Under the pieces are notes generated by a model. The model was given only the letters and a program-made list of their open reading frames with translations. It was not told where the DNA came from and did not search any database. Below, piece by piece: positions 30,964 to 41,986 of a stretch of 64,000 bases of DNA. This DNA comes from Dendrolimus kikuchii (lineage: Eukaryota > Arthropoda > Insecta > Lepidoptera > Lasiocampidae), in NCBI GenBank assembly GCA_019925095.2, contig CM034392.1, forward strand, positions 813,501 through 877,500, given 5' to 3'. Each line of letters opens with the position of its first letter. Position 1 is the stretch's first letter. A program made the position numbers and the translations under genes.

Positions 30964-31280
30964 TGTTGCGGACAGAGAGCAACCCCTGACCCGCCCGCCG
31001 GAGCACACCTACTCTCCACGCCCCGCATACCACCGACGCCCGTAGCTCGCGCAATTAGCAGCTAGGCGTCGGACGGAACGCGGGACATAGGAACGACCTT
31101 GGAGGCCGAAAACTTACTTGCTTACTTAATTGCTACTTGCGACTTACCACTCTACACCATTCTCAATCGCATCTCTCGCGCACTCTATGTATAGTTGAAT
31201 TTATGTAAACAGTTTAATAATAATCATATAGTCCAGTATATCGATTTTCATTTTCAAAAAAGAAGCAACTGCCACCAATA
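30964..31280 (+). mobile_element. Solo LTR, family P copy 2
   Basis: Starts TGTTGCGGACAGAGAGC, ends GCCACCAATA. TSD ACCCC at 30959-30963 and 31281-31285. The opposite-orientation relative at 11081-11391 fixes the same ends, so the terminal TA instead of CA is probably real. Confidence 0.8.
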
Positions 31281-31329
31281 ACCCCTTAAGACTATAAATA
31301 AGTAAAGTAAGTACTAAGCCTATGTTCCC

Positions 31330-33058
31330 ATGCTCACCAAATATACAATATCAAAAATACACAATTACAATATTGTCATGGTAGAAACAATAGGCGGCCT
31401 TATCGCTTAAAGCAATCTCTTCCAGGCAACCTAACTTAAGGAATAATTTAACCTAATCTGGCGATGTAGGTGGTGCAGATCATTAAGTAGGTATATCATA
31501 AATAAACATACTTAAACTACATAATTTACATATTAAATACACATACTTAAATTACTTTATAAATTAAATACATACATATTTATATATACATATGTATATG
31601 CTAAATAGTCTATAATATAAGAGTTAGGAATAATTATTTAAGGAAAAGTAGTGTTTTCTGAGTGCGTTCTTAAATGTAGGTGATGTTTTGGCCTCTCTGA
31701 CAGTAATAGGCAGCGCATTCCAAAGTTTGACAGCCTGCACTGTAAAAGAGTTATCATAAAAAGATGAAGTGTGTGCAGGTGTAGTGAGTTTACGATACGT
31801 ATGAGTGCGCAAATTGTGGGAAGTAGAAAGGCGAAGGAATTGAAAACGTTCCTTAAGGTAAGGAGGACTACTAGGAATAAATAATATGTTATAAAGTAAT
31901 GTGAGAATGTGAGTATTCCGGCGAAAGCGGATAGGGAGCCACTTGAGTTTTTCACGAAATTCAGAAACATGGTCATATTTTCGCAATCCAAATATGAACC
32001 TAATGCAAAAATTCTGAAGTCGCTCAAGTTTATTTAGCTGTTCTACGGTTAAGTCAAGATAGCAGTTGAATTAATGAAAATCGCAAATAAGAGAGGAGAT
32101 AAAACGCCGCCCTGTGGGACACCAGCAGTAAGGCCAGACCATGATGAGTAATTGTCATCAACACGTATTCGCTGTCGGCGTCCATGCAGGTAACTGTGAA
32201 ACCAACCAATTACTGTTGGAGATATGTTAAGAGTGCGGAGAATGCTAAGTAATATGTCATGGTCAACATTATTAAATGCACTACTAAAGTCTAGCAGTGA
32301 TAGTATCGTCAGTAGACCACTCTCCATCCCCTGGCGGATATCATCTGTAATTTTCACTAAAGCTGTTGTTGTACTATGGCCTGGGCGGAAACCAGATTGA
32401 AATGGATTCATTAATGAGTTATAATTTAGGAAAATACTTAATTGTTTGTGGACTACACGTTCTAGGACTTTGGATGGGAAGGGAAGAATGGATATCGGTC
32501 GGAATTCAGAAAAGGACGTAGGATTAGACTTTTTAGGGAGAGGAATAACTTGTGCCTCTTTCCAGGCTGCTGGAAAAGTACCACTAGCCATGGATGAGTT
32601 TAGGATATGAGTGATAATCGGGTTGATGACATCTAGAATAGGGATAATCATATTGCGACTAATACCATCACTGCCGACAGAGTTTGAAGTAATGGATTTT
32701 ATGGCACTCGTAACATCACAATCAGATAATGGCCTGAGAAAAAAAGGAGAATGAGAAGGAGTTGGAGCTGTTGAAAGATTTCTTAATGTGTTAGACTTTA
32801 TAATATTGTCAAAATTCATAACAGTCGTGAAATGTTGATTGAGGTTATCAATATTGAAGTTTTTTGGAACAGAATTTTGCTCTAATTTACCAACTCCCAA
32901 GGATCTCAGAAATTTCCAAATTTTAGAAGGATTATCTTTGTCAACTGATTGATGAATATACCGGCGTTGAGCGTCCCTACACACTCTATTACAGCGATTA
33001 CGGATAGTTATGTAAGCCTGTTTGGTCTCGCTACACGGATTAAGCTTGCATTCATCTT
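31330..33058 (-). mobile_element. Jockey-like LINE, 5' truncated, core deleted
   Basis: Covers the linker before RT, RT motifs 1-4, a deletion, the C-terminal region and the 3' UTR (31340-31620). It supplies the uninterrupted reference for the nested copy at 26557-27890. 5' truncation at about 33058; no TSD seen. Confidence 0.85.
31624..33050 (-). pseudogene. Jockey-like reverse transcriptase, YADD region deleted
   Basis: Minus-strand reading from ~33050: KLNPCSETKQAYITIRN, then SDGISRNMIIPIL, PLPKK...FRPISILPF, FQSGFRPGHSTTTAL, LLDFSSAFNNVDHDIL (motif A, second conserved D now N), GVPQGGVLSPLLFAIFINS (motif B). At about 32050 it jumps, with frame change, to LTVEQLNKLERLQNF and LKWLPIRFRRNTHIL, so the catalytic YADD box and thumb are missing (roughly 150-200 residues). 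The tail has VKLWNALPITVREA and a stop at 31624. Not functional as it stands. Confidence 0.82.
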
Positions 33059-33142
33059 ATTATTTTACCTAATTAGACCGCCATTCTGATCCACTGTTCG
33101 AGGTATCAACAAATTTCTAAACCTGTATATTTTTCAATAATT

Positions 33143-33172
33143 TTAAGAAGAAAAGAAAGAAAGAAAGAAAAT
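33143..33172 (+). repeat. (GAAA)n microsatellite
   Basis: Short GAAA-type tract between LINE flank and the next A300 copy. Confidence 0.7.
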
Positions 33173-33201
33173 ATTTATTTCCAATTTCAAACTACTAATA
33201 C

Positions 33202-33484
33202 GAAAGAATACAATTTTCTGCGTTGGAGCGGCCTGTAAGAAGCGACAAAACAACCTAAAGCCAGATAGGGTATTTCGTCCGTCTGGGTTGCTACCCCTAG
33301 TTTAGAGTATGTCGCTATAACAACCTTGAGTTGTGTTCGCCGCATTAATGTTCCAGTCTGCCTTTAGAGAGCAGCAGCACATCGGTAGCACCTATGGTGT
33401 TACAAATGTTCATAGGCGATGGTAACCGCTTTCCATCAGATGGGCCATATGCTTGCCTGCTGTATTCGTGCAATAGAAAAAAAA
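33202..33484 (+). mobile_element. A300 copy, 'GCGTTGG' subfamily, diverged
   Basis: GCGTTGGAGCGGCCTG subfamily signature. First ~20 bp missing. Many substitutions. It faces the copy at 33532 tail to tail (47 bp apart). Confidence 0.82.
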
Positions 33485-33531
33485 TGTTAAAATCTTTTAC
33501 AAAAAAATATTTCTGTATCCTGGTTTTCGTA

Positions 33532-33763
33532 TTTTTTTTTATTGCAGGAGTTCAGCAGACAGGTAGATGGCCCACTTGATGGAAAGCGGTTACCATCGCC
33601 TATGGCCATTTGCAACACCAAAGGTGCTACAAATGCCGGAACACAACACAAGGTTGTTATGGCGGCATACTCTAGACCAGGGGTGGTCGCCATCCAGTCG
33701 AGCAAAAATACCCTACCACCTGGCTGTGGGTTGTTTAGTCGCCTCTCCGTTCCTGCACGGATA
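33532..33763 (-). mobile_element. A300 copy with two internal deletions
   Basis: Lacks the GCGCTGCTGCTCTCTTAAGGG block and the TTACGACAGGCCGCCC block. Both termini are intact. Confidence 0.85.
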
Positions 33764-34174
33764 AGATTGTACTGACAAAATGAGAACATACATACCATGT
33801 GACTGACGAATATATAATCCAGTATGCTGTCAGATCTATTTCTTAAATAATCGTTTTTTTTTTTAAATATTAATTACAAACCTAACAAAGAAGTTCGGGA
33901 CAGTCGATAAAGCCGCTAGTTATATTAAGTAGATGGCATGGATTACGATGGCATTTAAGATATAACTCTCACATATTTGTGTGAAATGTTTAAATTAATC
34001 GAAATGGACGTTGTATGATGATTACAATCGTTGTCTGCTTTAAACAAAGATGGATGAATTATTCACCCATTCGTCAGCAAGTGGGAGGTCTGCTCTGTTG
34101 TTTTCATCGCCGGGTCTTGGTCATCACTGGTGATTATTGATATATGCATTCTTTTGTTCATGGTGTATAGCAGT

Positions 34175-34320
34175 AAAGCTGAGGGCTCGTCTGGTAGAAA
34201 CCGGTCGCCTATGGACATTTACAACTAATGCCGGAATACAACTCAAGGTTGTTATGACGACATGCTACAGACCAGGGGTGGTGGCCATTCGGATATGCAA
34301 ACGCCACACCACTTGACTGT
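34175..34320 (-). mobile_element. A300 fragment
   Basis: Diverged middle part only (CGCCTATGGACATTTAC to CCACACCACTTGACTG). Confidence 0.65.
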
Positions 34321-34336
34321 TGACAGGTAATATTAC

Positions 34337-34963
34337 ATTTTTTTTTTTTTTGTTTTGAGGCGAGGGAAAATGCTTAACCGATTTACGCACAAACTGGGTC
34401 ATTTTTTTTTTTTTTTATTGCAGGAGATCAGCAGACAGGCAGACGGCCCACTTGATGGAAAGCGGTTACCATCGCCTATGGACATTTGCAACAGCAAAGA
34501 TGCTACAAATGCGCTGCTGCTCTCTTAAGGGAAACTGGAACCTGGTCACTGATGCCGGAACACAACTCAAGGTTGTTATGGCGACATACTTTAGACCAGG
34601 GGTGGTAGCCATCCAGTCGGGCAAATGCCCTACCACCTGGCTGTGGGTTGTTAAGTCGCCTCTTACGACAGGCCGCCCGGCCGCAGGAAATTGTATTCTT
34701 TCTCCGTTCCTGCACGGATAAAATCATCAATCATTGCTAGGGGAACGACACGCGTCGGTCGGGGGCGATAACACTGCAGCAATAGTATGCTCTTGGCAGC
34801 GCTCCGTCCGCGATCGACGTCACAGAATAGTGCGGAAGACTCCGAGCGTTGCTGCACGGGCGAGCAACCCCAATACCCACTAAAAACCCCCTCCTCCCTG
34901 ACGACCCTGCGCTTTGTATGTGTTGGAAAGGCTGAGATTTAGAACATAGTTACGCCCAGCCGA
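34337..34963 (-). mobile_element. Family E LINE 3' end, copy 2, with nested A300
   Basis: Halves 34337-34403 and 34731-34963. TSD AGGTAATATTAC at 34325-34336 and AGGTAATACTAC at 34964-34975. Its 5' boundary (CGCCCAGCCGA) is the same as copy 1. Confidence 0.85.
34404..34720 (-). mobile_element. A300 copy nested in family E
   Basis: Complete. Splits E between GGGTCATT and GCTAGGGG, an uninterrupted site at 12465 and 52230. TSD TCATT at 34399-34403 and 34731-34735, with ten extra bases (AAATCATCAA) at the 5' junction. Confidence 0.93.
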
Positions 34964-35140
34964 AGGTAATACTACTAGACCAAGCTATGTTGGCTAACGC
35001 GTGAAATGCGGCCTCACCGCCCGCCTACCGCGTACCTCCTTGTACGGTTTGCAGCTTCAATAAGCTCGCACGTGTTACTCTTTTCATTTCGGTACTTAGT
35101 TGTTTTGTTATAATCTTCACATACACATTTACTTTTTTCA

Positions 35141-35271
35141 GGAGCCTTAAGAACAGACGAGCGTGCACGACAAGAGTTATGAATGTCAAAGAAGCAAGTG
35201 AGGTGTGTAAGAATAAGCCTGAATGGCGCTCTGTTGTTCGTGGGAACTGGCGTGAAGTTATGTATGTATGT
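35141..35271 (+). mobile_element. RTE-like LINE 3' end with 16-bp TSD
   Basis: TSD ACATTTACTTTTTTCA at 35125-35140 and 35272-35287. Twelve bases (CCTACCCCGCAA) are missing before GGGAACTGG. Confidence 0.93.
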
Positions 35272-35521
35272 ACATTTACTTTTTTCACCTTATCCTATTT
35301 TTGCTATCCCTTCCTTACAAATATATTTATTTCATTTAAAAAAAAATTAACACAACTGTTATAGAAATTAGTTATAGACTCACAAATTAGTATAAATTAA
35401 TGGCCATAATCATTTCAGTAGTTTAAGATTTTTTTGTAATCGGTACTCGCCACAGTTGATTGCATATTTGGCATTCGACTACTTGGCTTGGTCGGATAAT
35501 AGTACTCTTTTCCGTTCCTGC

Positions 35522-35834
35522 TTTTTTTTTATTGCTGGAGATCAGCAGACAGGCAGACGGCCCACTTGATGGAAAGCGGTTACCATCGCCTATGGACATT
35601 TGCAACACCAAAATTGCTACAAATGCGCTGCTGCTCTCTTAAGGGAGACTGAAACCTGGTTAGTAATGCCGGAACACAACTCAAGGTTGTTATGGCGACA
35701 TATTTTAGACCAGGGGTGGTAGCCATCCATCCGGGCAAATGTCCTACCACCTGCCTGTGGCTTGTTAAGACGGCTCTTACGACAGGCCGCCCGGCCGCAG
35801 GAAATTGTATTCTTTCTCCGTTCCTGCACGGATA
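35522..35834 (-). mobile_element. A300 copy, complete
   Basis: Complete. Directly left of it, 35511-35521 reads TCCGTTCCTGC, a stub of another A300 5' end in the same orientation. Confidence 0.88.
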
Positions 35835-36002
35835 AGAATGCCGGTTTAATGCCTATATTAGGTCCCCCCAAAGTCCGTATCAGCCTGTTAAGGCAAGCTT
35901 GAAGACAGAGGCTCCATGAAGCCTGATGTCACCACTCACTTGAAACTTCTTCGTCACATAACCACATAATATAGGTTATATACTTATCATCGGTAAACAA
36001 TT

Positions 36003-36118
36003 AGGTTTTTTTAAAGCTGACAAACAGACAAACAGCCCGCTAGTGGAAAGTGGTTACCGTCGCGTATGGACGCATTCAAGACCAAGAGGCGATGATAACG
36101 CGTTGCCACCATTGCAGA
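36003..36118 (-). mobile_element. CR1-like LINE 3' tail fragment
   Basis: GGAAAGTGGTTACCGTCGCG...GATAACGCGTTGCCACC is the degenerate tail shared by the CR1-like LINE and A300. Confidence 0.55.
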
Positions 36119-36217
36119 TGCTATAGGATATAGTAATCAGAAAGGAGTAATTGTTCAGTTAAAATGAAATTTTTGTTCAGTTATCAAAAGAGTTATGAAA
36201 AAAATTTACTAAAATTA

Positions 36218-37270
36218 CAATGTAAACTCCATGTAACGTCACTCGATATAACGACAAACTCCCTTAAGCGTCGAAATCAATTAGCTCTGGTTGGTTTAGC
36301 TTGTCTTACATACATGATACACTCGATATAGCATTACACCCACTCTCAATAACGACAACAATTAAATAACAAAAAGTACCTTTCAAGTTGCCAAAGTTAG
36401 TAAAAGCTACGCAGCTGTGTATGTTCTTTTATCGTTTTATTATCCTAGCCTGTAACAAACTCGACTAAAAATGACGATACGCATGAGAGACAAGACGGTG
36501 GTCCAACACCTAATGGAGGGCCAATAATCCCCCACCTAAGCCATCCATCATCATCAACACCAACTGAAAAATTTTCATGTCACAACAATTAAACAATAAA
36601 TTATAACACCACACAAAGTCACAAAGTACTCAAACCTACGCGCACTACCATCGCATTGCATTACACGCACACTCCACAAACAAACCAAGACACACAAAGA
36701 GCCTAAAAATTAATAACCCAGGCACAGAAAAGAAAAAACAACACACATGGCACTAGATAGTAACTATATATAAGTATAGATATAAGGCCAACACTGCACA
36801 TGCACTTCCTCACAACACCAGCATGTAACAGATATACTCTACATTAGTATAAGTTTAGTATTAAAATTAGAATAAATTAATATAATAAGTTATTCTTAAG
36901 GTACACCAAAACATAAAAATTACTAAATTAATGTCACACACAGTAACAAAAATAAACAATAAGCGTGTATGGAGTCTAACATTTTTCATAGAAATTAAGT
37001 AGTAAAAAAGGGTACGGAACTCGAGTCCGTAGAGATATTAATAATAATAAAAAAAAAAAAACTCGACTGTCGGCATCGTGCATACCGAAATTTCTAAGTG
37101 CTTCCTTTATCACCAAGATGCCTCAATATCGCAAGATACGAATAAAATAAATAAAAAATACAACAAAATTACTGGTGCAGCAAAAGACGTCAGACAAAAA
37201 TGACTGACAACTCTCTATAACGCCATAAAATTCACAAGCCCTTCAGTGTCGTTATATAGAGTTTACACTG
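36218..37270. mobile_element. pogo/Tigger-like MITE with internal insertion
   Basis: The left end CAATGTAAACTCCATGTAACG and right end (complement CAGTGTAAACTCTATATAACG) form imperfect TIRs in the style of pogo-group Tc1/mariner elements. TA precedes the left end; the right TA is mutated. The interior has further TCGATATAACGAC repeats and family J at 36731-37050. No transposase ORF. Confidence 0.65.
36731..37050 (+). mobile_element. Family J copy 3, nested in pogo-like element
   Basis: Nearly identical to 20682-21008 over its whole length, so these two share the same 5' end. 3' tail (ATA)n then A-run. Confidence 0.78.
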
Positions 37271-37647
37271 CAATCTAATTAAAAATAGCCATGAACACTT
37301 TTCGATTGGCAAGCTATCATGGCATATTTATAAATCAATGTACTTTGATAAAACAATATGTCACGTCTGGTTATCAGATGGATGAAGGTCGTTCTTCACC
37401 GTCTCCTGTACTAAAACGTTTTCACGTAACTCTTAATATTACCAACTTACGAGCATTACCGAAATTAAATTGACACATGTCAGTGACATAATTGATGTCA
37501 TCTTGAAAACCAATTTGTGTTGTTTTACGTAACCTCAAACGAAGGTAACCTCAATGTCAGTTTTGTTTTGAATCCTCGTTTAACATACTTGTCATATTGG
37601 GTTAAATCATATGAAATAAGATATGCTAATATTATCTTAAATAATTC
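37271..37647. other. Unclassified spacer
   Basis: Not obviously repetitive within this window. Two 60-codon ORFs show no signature. Candidate single-copy DNA. Confidence 0.4.
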
Positions 37648-37703
37648 AATAATAAATAAATCGGTAGACAAATACACACATTGCAAATCCCCAAGCTAAG
37701 CTA
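37648..37703 (-). mobile_element. SINE D 3' fragment
   Basis: TCGGTAGACAAATACACACATTG is the diverged SINE D tail complement. The tRNA head is absent. Confidence 0.65.
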
Positions 37704-37723
37704 ATGACAAATGCTAGGGTTTT

Positions 37724-37994
37724 TATCCGTGCAGGAACGGAGAAAGAATACAATTTCCTGCGTTGAGGCGGCCTGTCGTAAGAGGCGACACAATACAACC
37801 CACAGCCAGGTGGTCTAAAGTGTAATAACAACCTTGAGTTGTGTTCCGGCATTAGTGACCAGATTCCAGTCTCCCTTAAGAGAGCAGCAGCGCATTTGTA
37901 GCGCCTTTGGTGTTGCAAATGTCCATAGGCGATGGTAACCGCTTTCCATCAAGTGGACCGTCTGCCGGTCTGCTGATCTCCTGCAATAAAAAAA
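37724..37994 (+). mobile_element. A300 copy, 'GCGTTGAGGCGG' subfamily, internal deletion
   Basis: Lacks ~45 bp after CAGCCAGGTGG. Poly(A) end intact. Confidence 0.86.
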
Positions 37995-38199
37995 ACTTCG
38001 ACGACCTGGTTATTATTACCGGCCATTTCCCAGACCTTCTTACTTGATGTATATCTTTCAATTATAAACATATAGGTATATATTACATTTTAAAATAAAC
38101 ACGACTGTGATAAATGTTAAAATTTAATTCCTAAATTGATATGTTAATTAATTAATAAGTTATGTAAATCCTAAATGAGATAATAATAATTATACTTAC

Positions 38200-38442
38200 A
38201 CACATACATAACTTCACGCCAGTTCCTTTGCGGGGTAGGCACGAACAACAGAGCGCCATTTAGGCTTATTCTTTCTTACACACCTCACTTGCTTCTTTGA
38301 CATTCATAGCTCTTGTCATGCACGCTCGTTTGTTCTTAAGGCTCCTAACATCAATTTGATCATGGAAGGTGTGTCGTGGCCTTCCACGACTTTTGCATCC
38401 GTCCACTTTTGTATTGTATATCTGTTTAGTAATTCTTTCCAC

Positions 38443-38475
<33 letters not shown>

Positions 38476-38915
38476 GGGGAAATCCGATTGAGGACTAAGC
38501 CGCGACAAGGGCAGAACCTTGGGGGGATAATTCGCGACCTAGTGTGGGATTCGCCAGATCGGGGGTGGCACTAGCATGCCCAGTCAGAACTGGTGCCATG
38601 CTATTGCCACTCCCGGTTAGGGATACCCACTAAAACCCCTGGGTGTTCCGTCCTTCGCCTTATGCCAGGGCTACGGGTATATGACCTGGCCTCTCCGCAG
38701 CCCTGGCAGAATTCTTTCCACATGCCCGAACCACCGGAGCATTCCTTTCCTTACCTTCACCCCGACACTCTCTTTAAGGCCAACTCTCTTTCTTACTTCG
38801 GTAATACGAACGCGGTCCGCGAGCGTCACTCCGCAGATTTTGCGCAGTGCTCGCATCTCGACCGCGTTTACTCTACTCTCATGCTCTCTCTTCCATACCC
38901 AACTCTCGCTTCCAT
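38200..38915 (-). mobile_element. RTE-like LINE with nested R1-like insertion
   Basis: TSD ATAATTATACTTAC at 38186-38199 and 38916-38929. RTE parts 38200-38443 and 38723-38915. Deletions remove the 'DRVLAEGD' coding segment and the GCATGATGAA segment. Confidence 0.93.
38444..38709 (-). mobile_element. R1-like LINE 3' end nested in RTE
   Basis: Poly(T) of ~28 then GGGGAAATCCGATTGAGGAC; 5' truncated within CCAGGGCTGCGG. Perfect 13-bp TSD AATTCTTTCCACA (38431-38443, 38710-38722). Same 3' UTR as 1400-1959. Confidence 0.93.
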
Positions 38916-38929
38916 ATAATTATACTTAC

Positions 38930-39516
38930 GAGATCTATATATTAATACGAGAAGCAAACACTGTAGTAATATGTAATCTGTACAATAAAACGTCACTGTC
39001 AGTAGTGGTTGACAGCAGTGACAGGTGAATTACCACCGACCTCCTCGCCCCCTCTTACTGATAGAACACGGAGACATTAACATCGAATAAGACTAATGTT
39101 TAAAATAATAAGTACTTGCTGTATAATACTAAAATAAATATAATATTAACATAATTAAAAAGTGTTTCATAAAATATCACACGACAATACTAAAACTTTG
39201 TACCCCTTTTTACGAAAATTGCGCGGACGGAGGAGTATGAAATTTCGCGCACTTATAGTTTATATAGAGAAGGAGCCATGAATGCTAATATTTTTTTAAA
39301 TTATGCATAAAATATACATTAAATCAATAAAAAAAAACCAATACACACACTACCATGTATTTGACACACACACGCATATATACTCTTTTGTTTATTATTC
39401 AAGTCAAATGAACAGTGTAGCCTTGGCGAAATCTGTGGTTATAGAAGTATATAGTCTTTGACATTAATTATTATGGTCGAATTTCGACCACGGACGACTA
39501 GTAATTATAATACTGC
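38930..39516. other. Unclassified spacer
   Basis: AT-rich. 39405-39500 (CAAATGAACAGTGTAGCCTTGGCG, ATTTCGACCACGG) recurs at 50832-50930, and 39180-39300 (GAGGAGTATGAAATTTCGCG) recurs at 49995-50060, so this is an old dispersed repeat. Confidence 0.5.
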
Positions 39517-39911
39517 AATTGGACCTACTTATGCAAAATGGAACCAACCCACATACTGACAGTTTTGAGAAAATGCCGTTTTTATTAAAATTTTGCACAC
39601 AAAAAAATATGTCTATATATTGGAAAAAAAAATTTAGAATATTGTATATTATATTTTGTCCTATATATTCAAGTACAATTTTAATGTAAATAATTTCAAA
39701 TTACATAGTAATCAAACAAAAATAGTAATATACTCTTGGTGTTGTATGGGTTAGCTACTTTGTGATAAAAATGTTTTATTCTCTAAATGTTGTCAGCTCG
39801 TTACGATTCTTATAGAGTCGATAGAAGGTGCATTTTGAAAGCCTTCTGCATCCTTAACCCAATTTTGGCATGTTTGTGGATTGGTTCTGTTTTGCATAAG
39901 TAGGTCCAATT
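39517..39911. mobile_element. MITE with 37-bp terminal inverted repeats
   Basis: AATTGGACCTACTTATGCAAAATGG... at 39517-39553 versus its inverted copy at 39875-39911 (three mismatches). The interior is non-coding and AT-rich. AATACT/TAATACT occurs just outside both ends. Confidence 0.85.
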
Positions 39912-40209
39912 AATACTCATTTATCACATATATTTTTAAAGCTATATGTTAAATTCTTTCTATATTAAAACAAAGTGAGTGAACAATGACAGACGGACAA
40001 AGTTCGAAGTAAGACCACAAGGAATATTTTTTATTCAAGAAAAAAATTACATACAAATTGAACACCGTCTCCTTTTTTTAAGTAGGTCAAAGATGCGTCA
40101 ATAACACTAAAGTGGAAATTAGACTGTCTGTCCATTTCAATTTTTTGCCATAGTAATGGGAAAGAAATAAATTGTTAAAAGTTTTTCATAGGTGACTTTT
40201 ATAACTGCA

Positions 40210-40458
40210 CTAGCTTCCGCCCGCGACTTCGTCCGCGTGGAATAGTAAAAAAAAAAGAAGTTAACAAAATCCCCCGATTTTGAAACATTCTTCATTAGTA
40301 CTCCGCTCCTATTGGTCTTAGCGTGATGATATAGCCTATAGCCTTCCTCGATAAATGGGCTATCTAACACTGAAAGAATTTTTCAAATCAGACCAGTAGT
40401 TCCTGAGATTAGCGCGTTTAAACAAACAAACTCTTCAGCTTTATATATTAGTATAAGA
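40210..40458 (-). mobile_element. Helitron, complete
   Basis: The plus strand starts CTAGCTTCCGCCCGCGACTTCG and ends GTATAAGA, i.e. a full TC...CTAG element inverted. 249 bp. Confidence 0.88.
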
Positions 40459-40722
40459 TAAAAATATTATAATAACCTCTTTAACCGCTTAAAAAAGCAG
40501 TTAAAAGCGTTATTTATTAAAAGTAATGTAACGATTAAGTTAGTTTATGTTGTCAAAGATTTCAAAGAGATTCCTTTTCAACTTACTTTAAGAGATCAAT
40601 TTGTAATAAACATATTAAAATTAATAACAAGAGCCTCAAATCAAAATTCACATTTTGATCCCAACAAGTACATAATAAAAGAGTGTTGTATTAAAACGCT
40701 AGTGACGTGCACTTTCACCTAC

Positions 40723-40746
40723 CGGCGCCGGCGCCGAAGCTTCGGC
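40723..40746. repeat. GC-rich palindromes
   Basis: GGCGCCGGCGCC (40724-40735) overlaps GCCGAAGCTTCGGC (40733-40746). Function unknown. Confidence 0.7.
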
Positions 40747-40823
40747 TGCGACTATACTGAAGCCGAAATAAAAAAAAAACCTTACTCATAATCCTAAGCA
40801 TTCTAAATGGATAGGGCTCTATA

Positions 40824-40862
40824 TGAACGGAGAAAGAATAGCAATACTTACGGCCGGAAGGC
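40824..40862 (+). mobile_element. A300 5' stub
   Basis: AACGGAGAAAGAATAGCAAT...GGCCGGAAGG, the first ~40 bp of A300 in plus orientation, abutting a minus-strand copy. Confidence 0.5.
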
Positions 40863-40876
40863 TTTTTATTTTTTTC

Positions 40877-41107
40877 TTTTTTTATTGCAGTAGTGCAGCA
40901 GACAGGCAGACGGTACACTTTATAGAAAGCGGTTACCATCGCCTATAGACATTTACAACACCAAAGGTGGTATAAATGCGCTGCTACTCTCTTAAGGGTC
41001 ACTGGAGCCTGGTCACTAATGCCGGAACACAACTCAAGGTTGTTATGGTGACATACTTTAGACCAAGGGTGGTAGCCAGCCAGTCGGGCAAATGCCCTAC
41101 CACCTGC
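40877..41107 (-). mobile_element. A300 copy, 5' truncated
   Basis: Runs from the 3' tail to CCTACCACCTG and stops. Shares the TTTATAGAAAGCGG variant with 45142-45459. Confidence 0.82.
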
Positions 41108-41185
41108 CAAAATCTGTTCAATATCCCATTCTTTTTGTATAATATTCCCTCCCATCTCTCTTATTATCTCCTCTATCAGTTCCTA

Positions 41186-41548
41186 AATACTGGCAACTGA
41201 TGTTATAAACGTTTATATGCGACGGTGACCACTTTCCATGAGCTGGTACGTCTGCCTGTTAGCCTACAGCGCAATAAAAAAATAACGCATTAAACCCTTG
41301 GCTAGGTCTGCTTGAGATAATCTCTCACATTAACAATAACGCAGGTGGAGCAGGAGCATAGTAAATACGTCATACGAGTACGCGTATTCGCGCCGCTGAA
41401 GCCTTCAACAGTTGACGAAACTCAGCCCCATATGCTCCGAACAATGGTTATTAAAATTATTGTGAATAGTGGAATCTGAACATACTTTGTAAGCACTTTC
41501 CAACACGTGGGTCGTCTGTCACTTAGCCAACTTCGCAATAAAAAAATA
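41186..41548 (+). mobile_element. Family O (CR1-tail-like) repeat, copy 1
   Basis: A first tail with GTCTGCCTGTTAGCC and CAATAAAAAAAT (to 41285), then GCATTAAACCCTTGGCTAGG, CGCGTATTCGCGCCGCTGAAGCC and a second A-rich end at 41536-41548. It gives the uninterrupted order for the copy at 56588-57612. Confidence 0.65.
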
Positions 41549-41895
41549 CATTACACTATTAGCACACATAAACTTCGCCGAACAGTACTGAACTAAAAGA
41601 GTAACAAGGTTATACGTTTGCCGAATATTTAGCCGAATTTCTGAGTATTGTACAACACTAGCAGCGTTGGCCTGCGCCCGCGCAGTGAGACGTCAATCAC
41701 CGGTGTCCCGTTCGCGCACTTCATCTAGACCGATCGCATAACGGTTAAACGCATGCGCAGAACAAATATCACGAGTACAGTTACTGTGAGATGATTAATC
41801 GTGCCTCGTGTTTGACCGGTGGCACGTCATGCTGCTAAAATGGACTCATAACTTCGGAGAAGTCTTATTAAATATATCACATATTTATTTACATA

Positions 41896-41898
<3 letters not shown>

Positions 41899-41985
<87 letters not shown>
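41899..41985. repeat. (AT)n microsatellite
   Basis: About 43 uninterrupted AT units directly before a CTAG terminus. Confidence 0.97.

Positions 41986-41986
<1 letters not shown>

Noticed and set aside
33202..33763. Inverted A300 pair as a functional hairpin or single MITE
   Set aside because: The two belong to different subfamilies with different deletions, so they are independent insertions facing each other.
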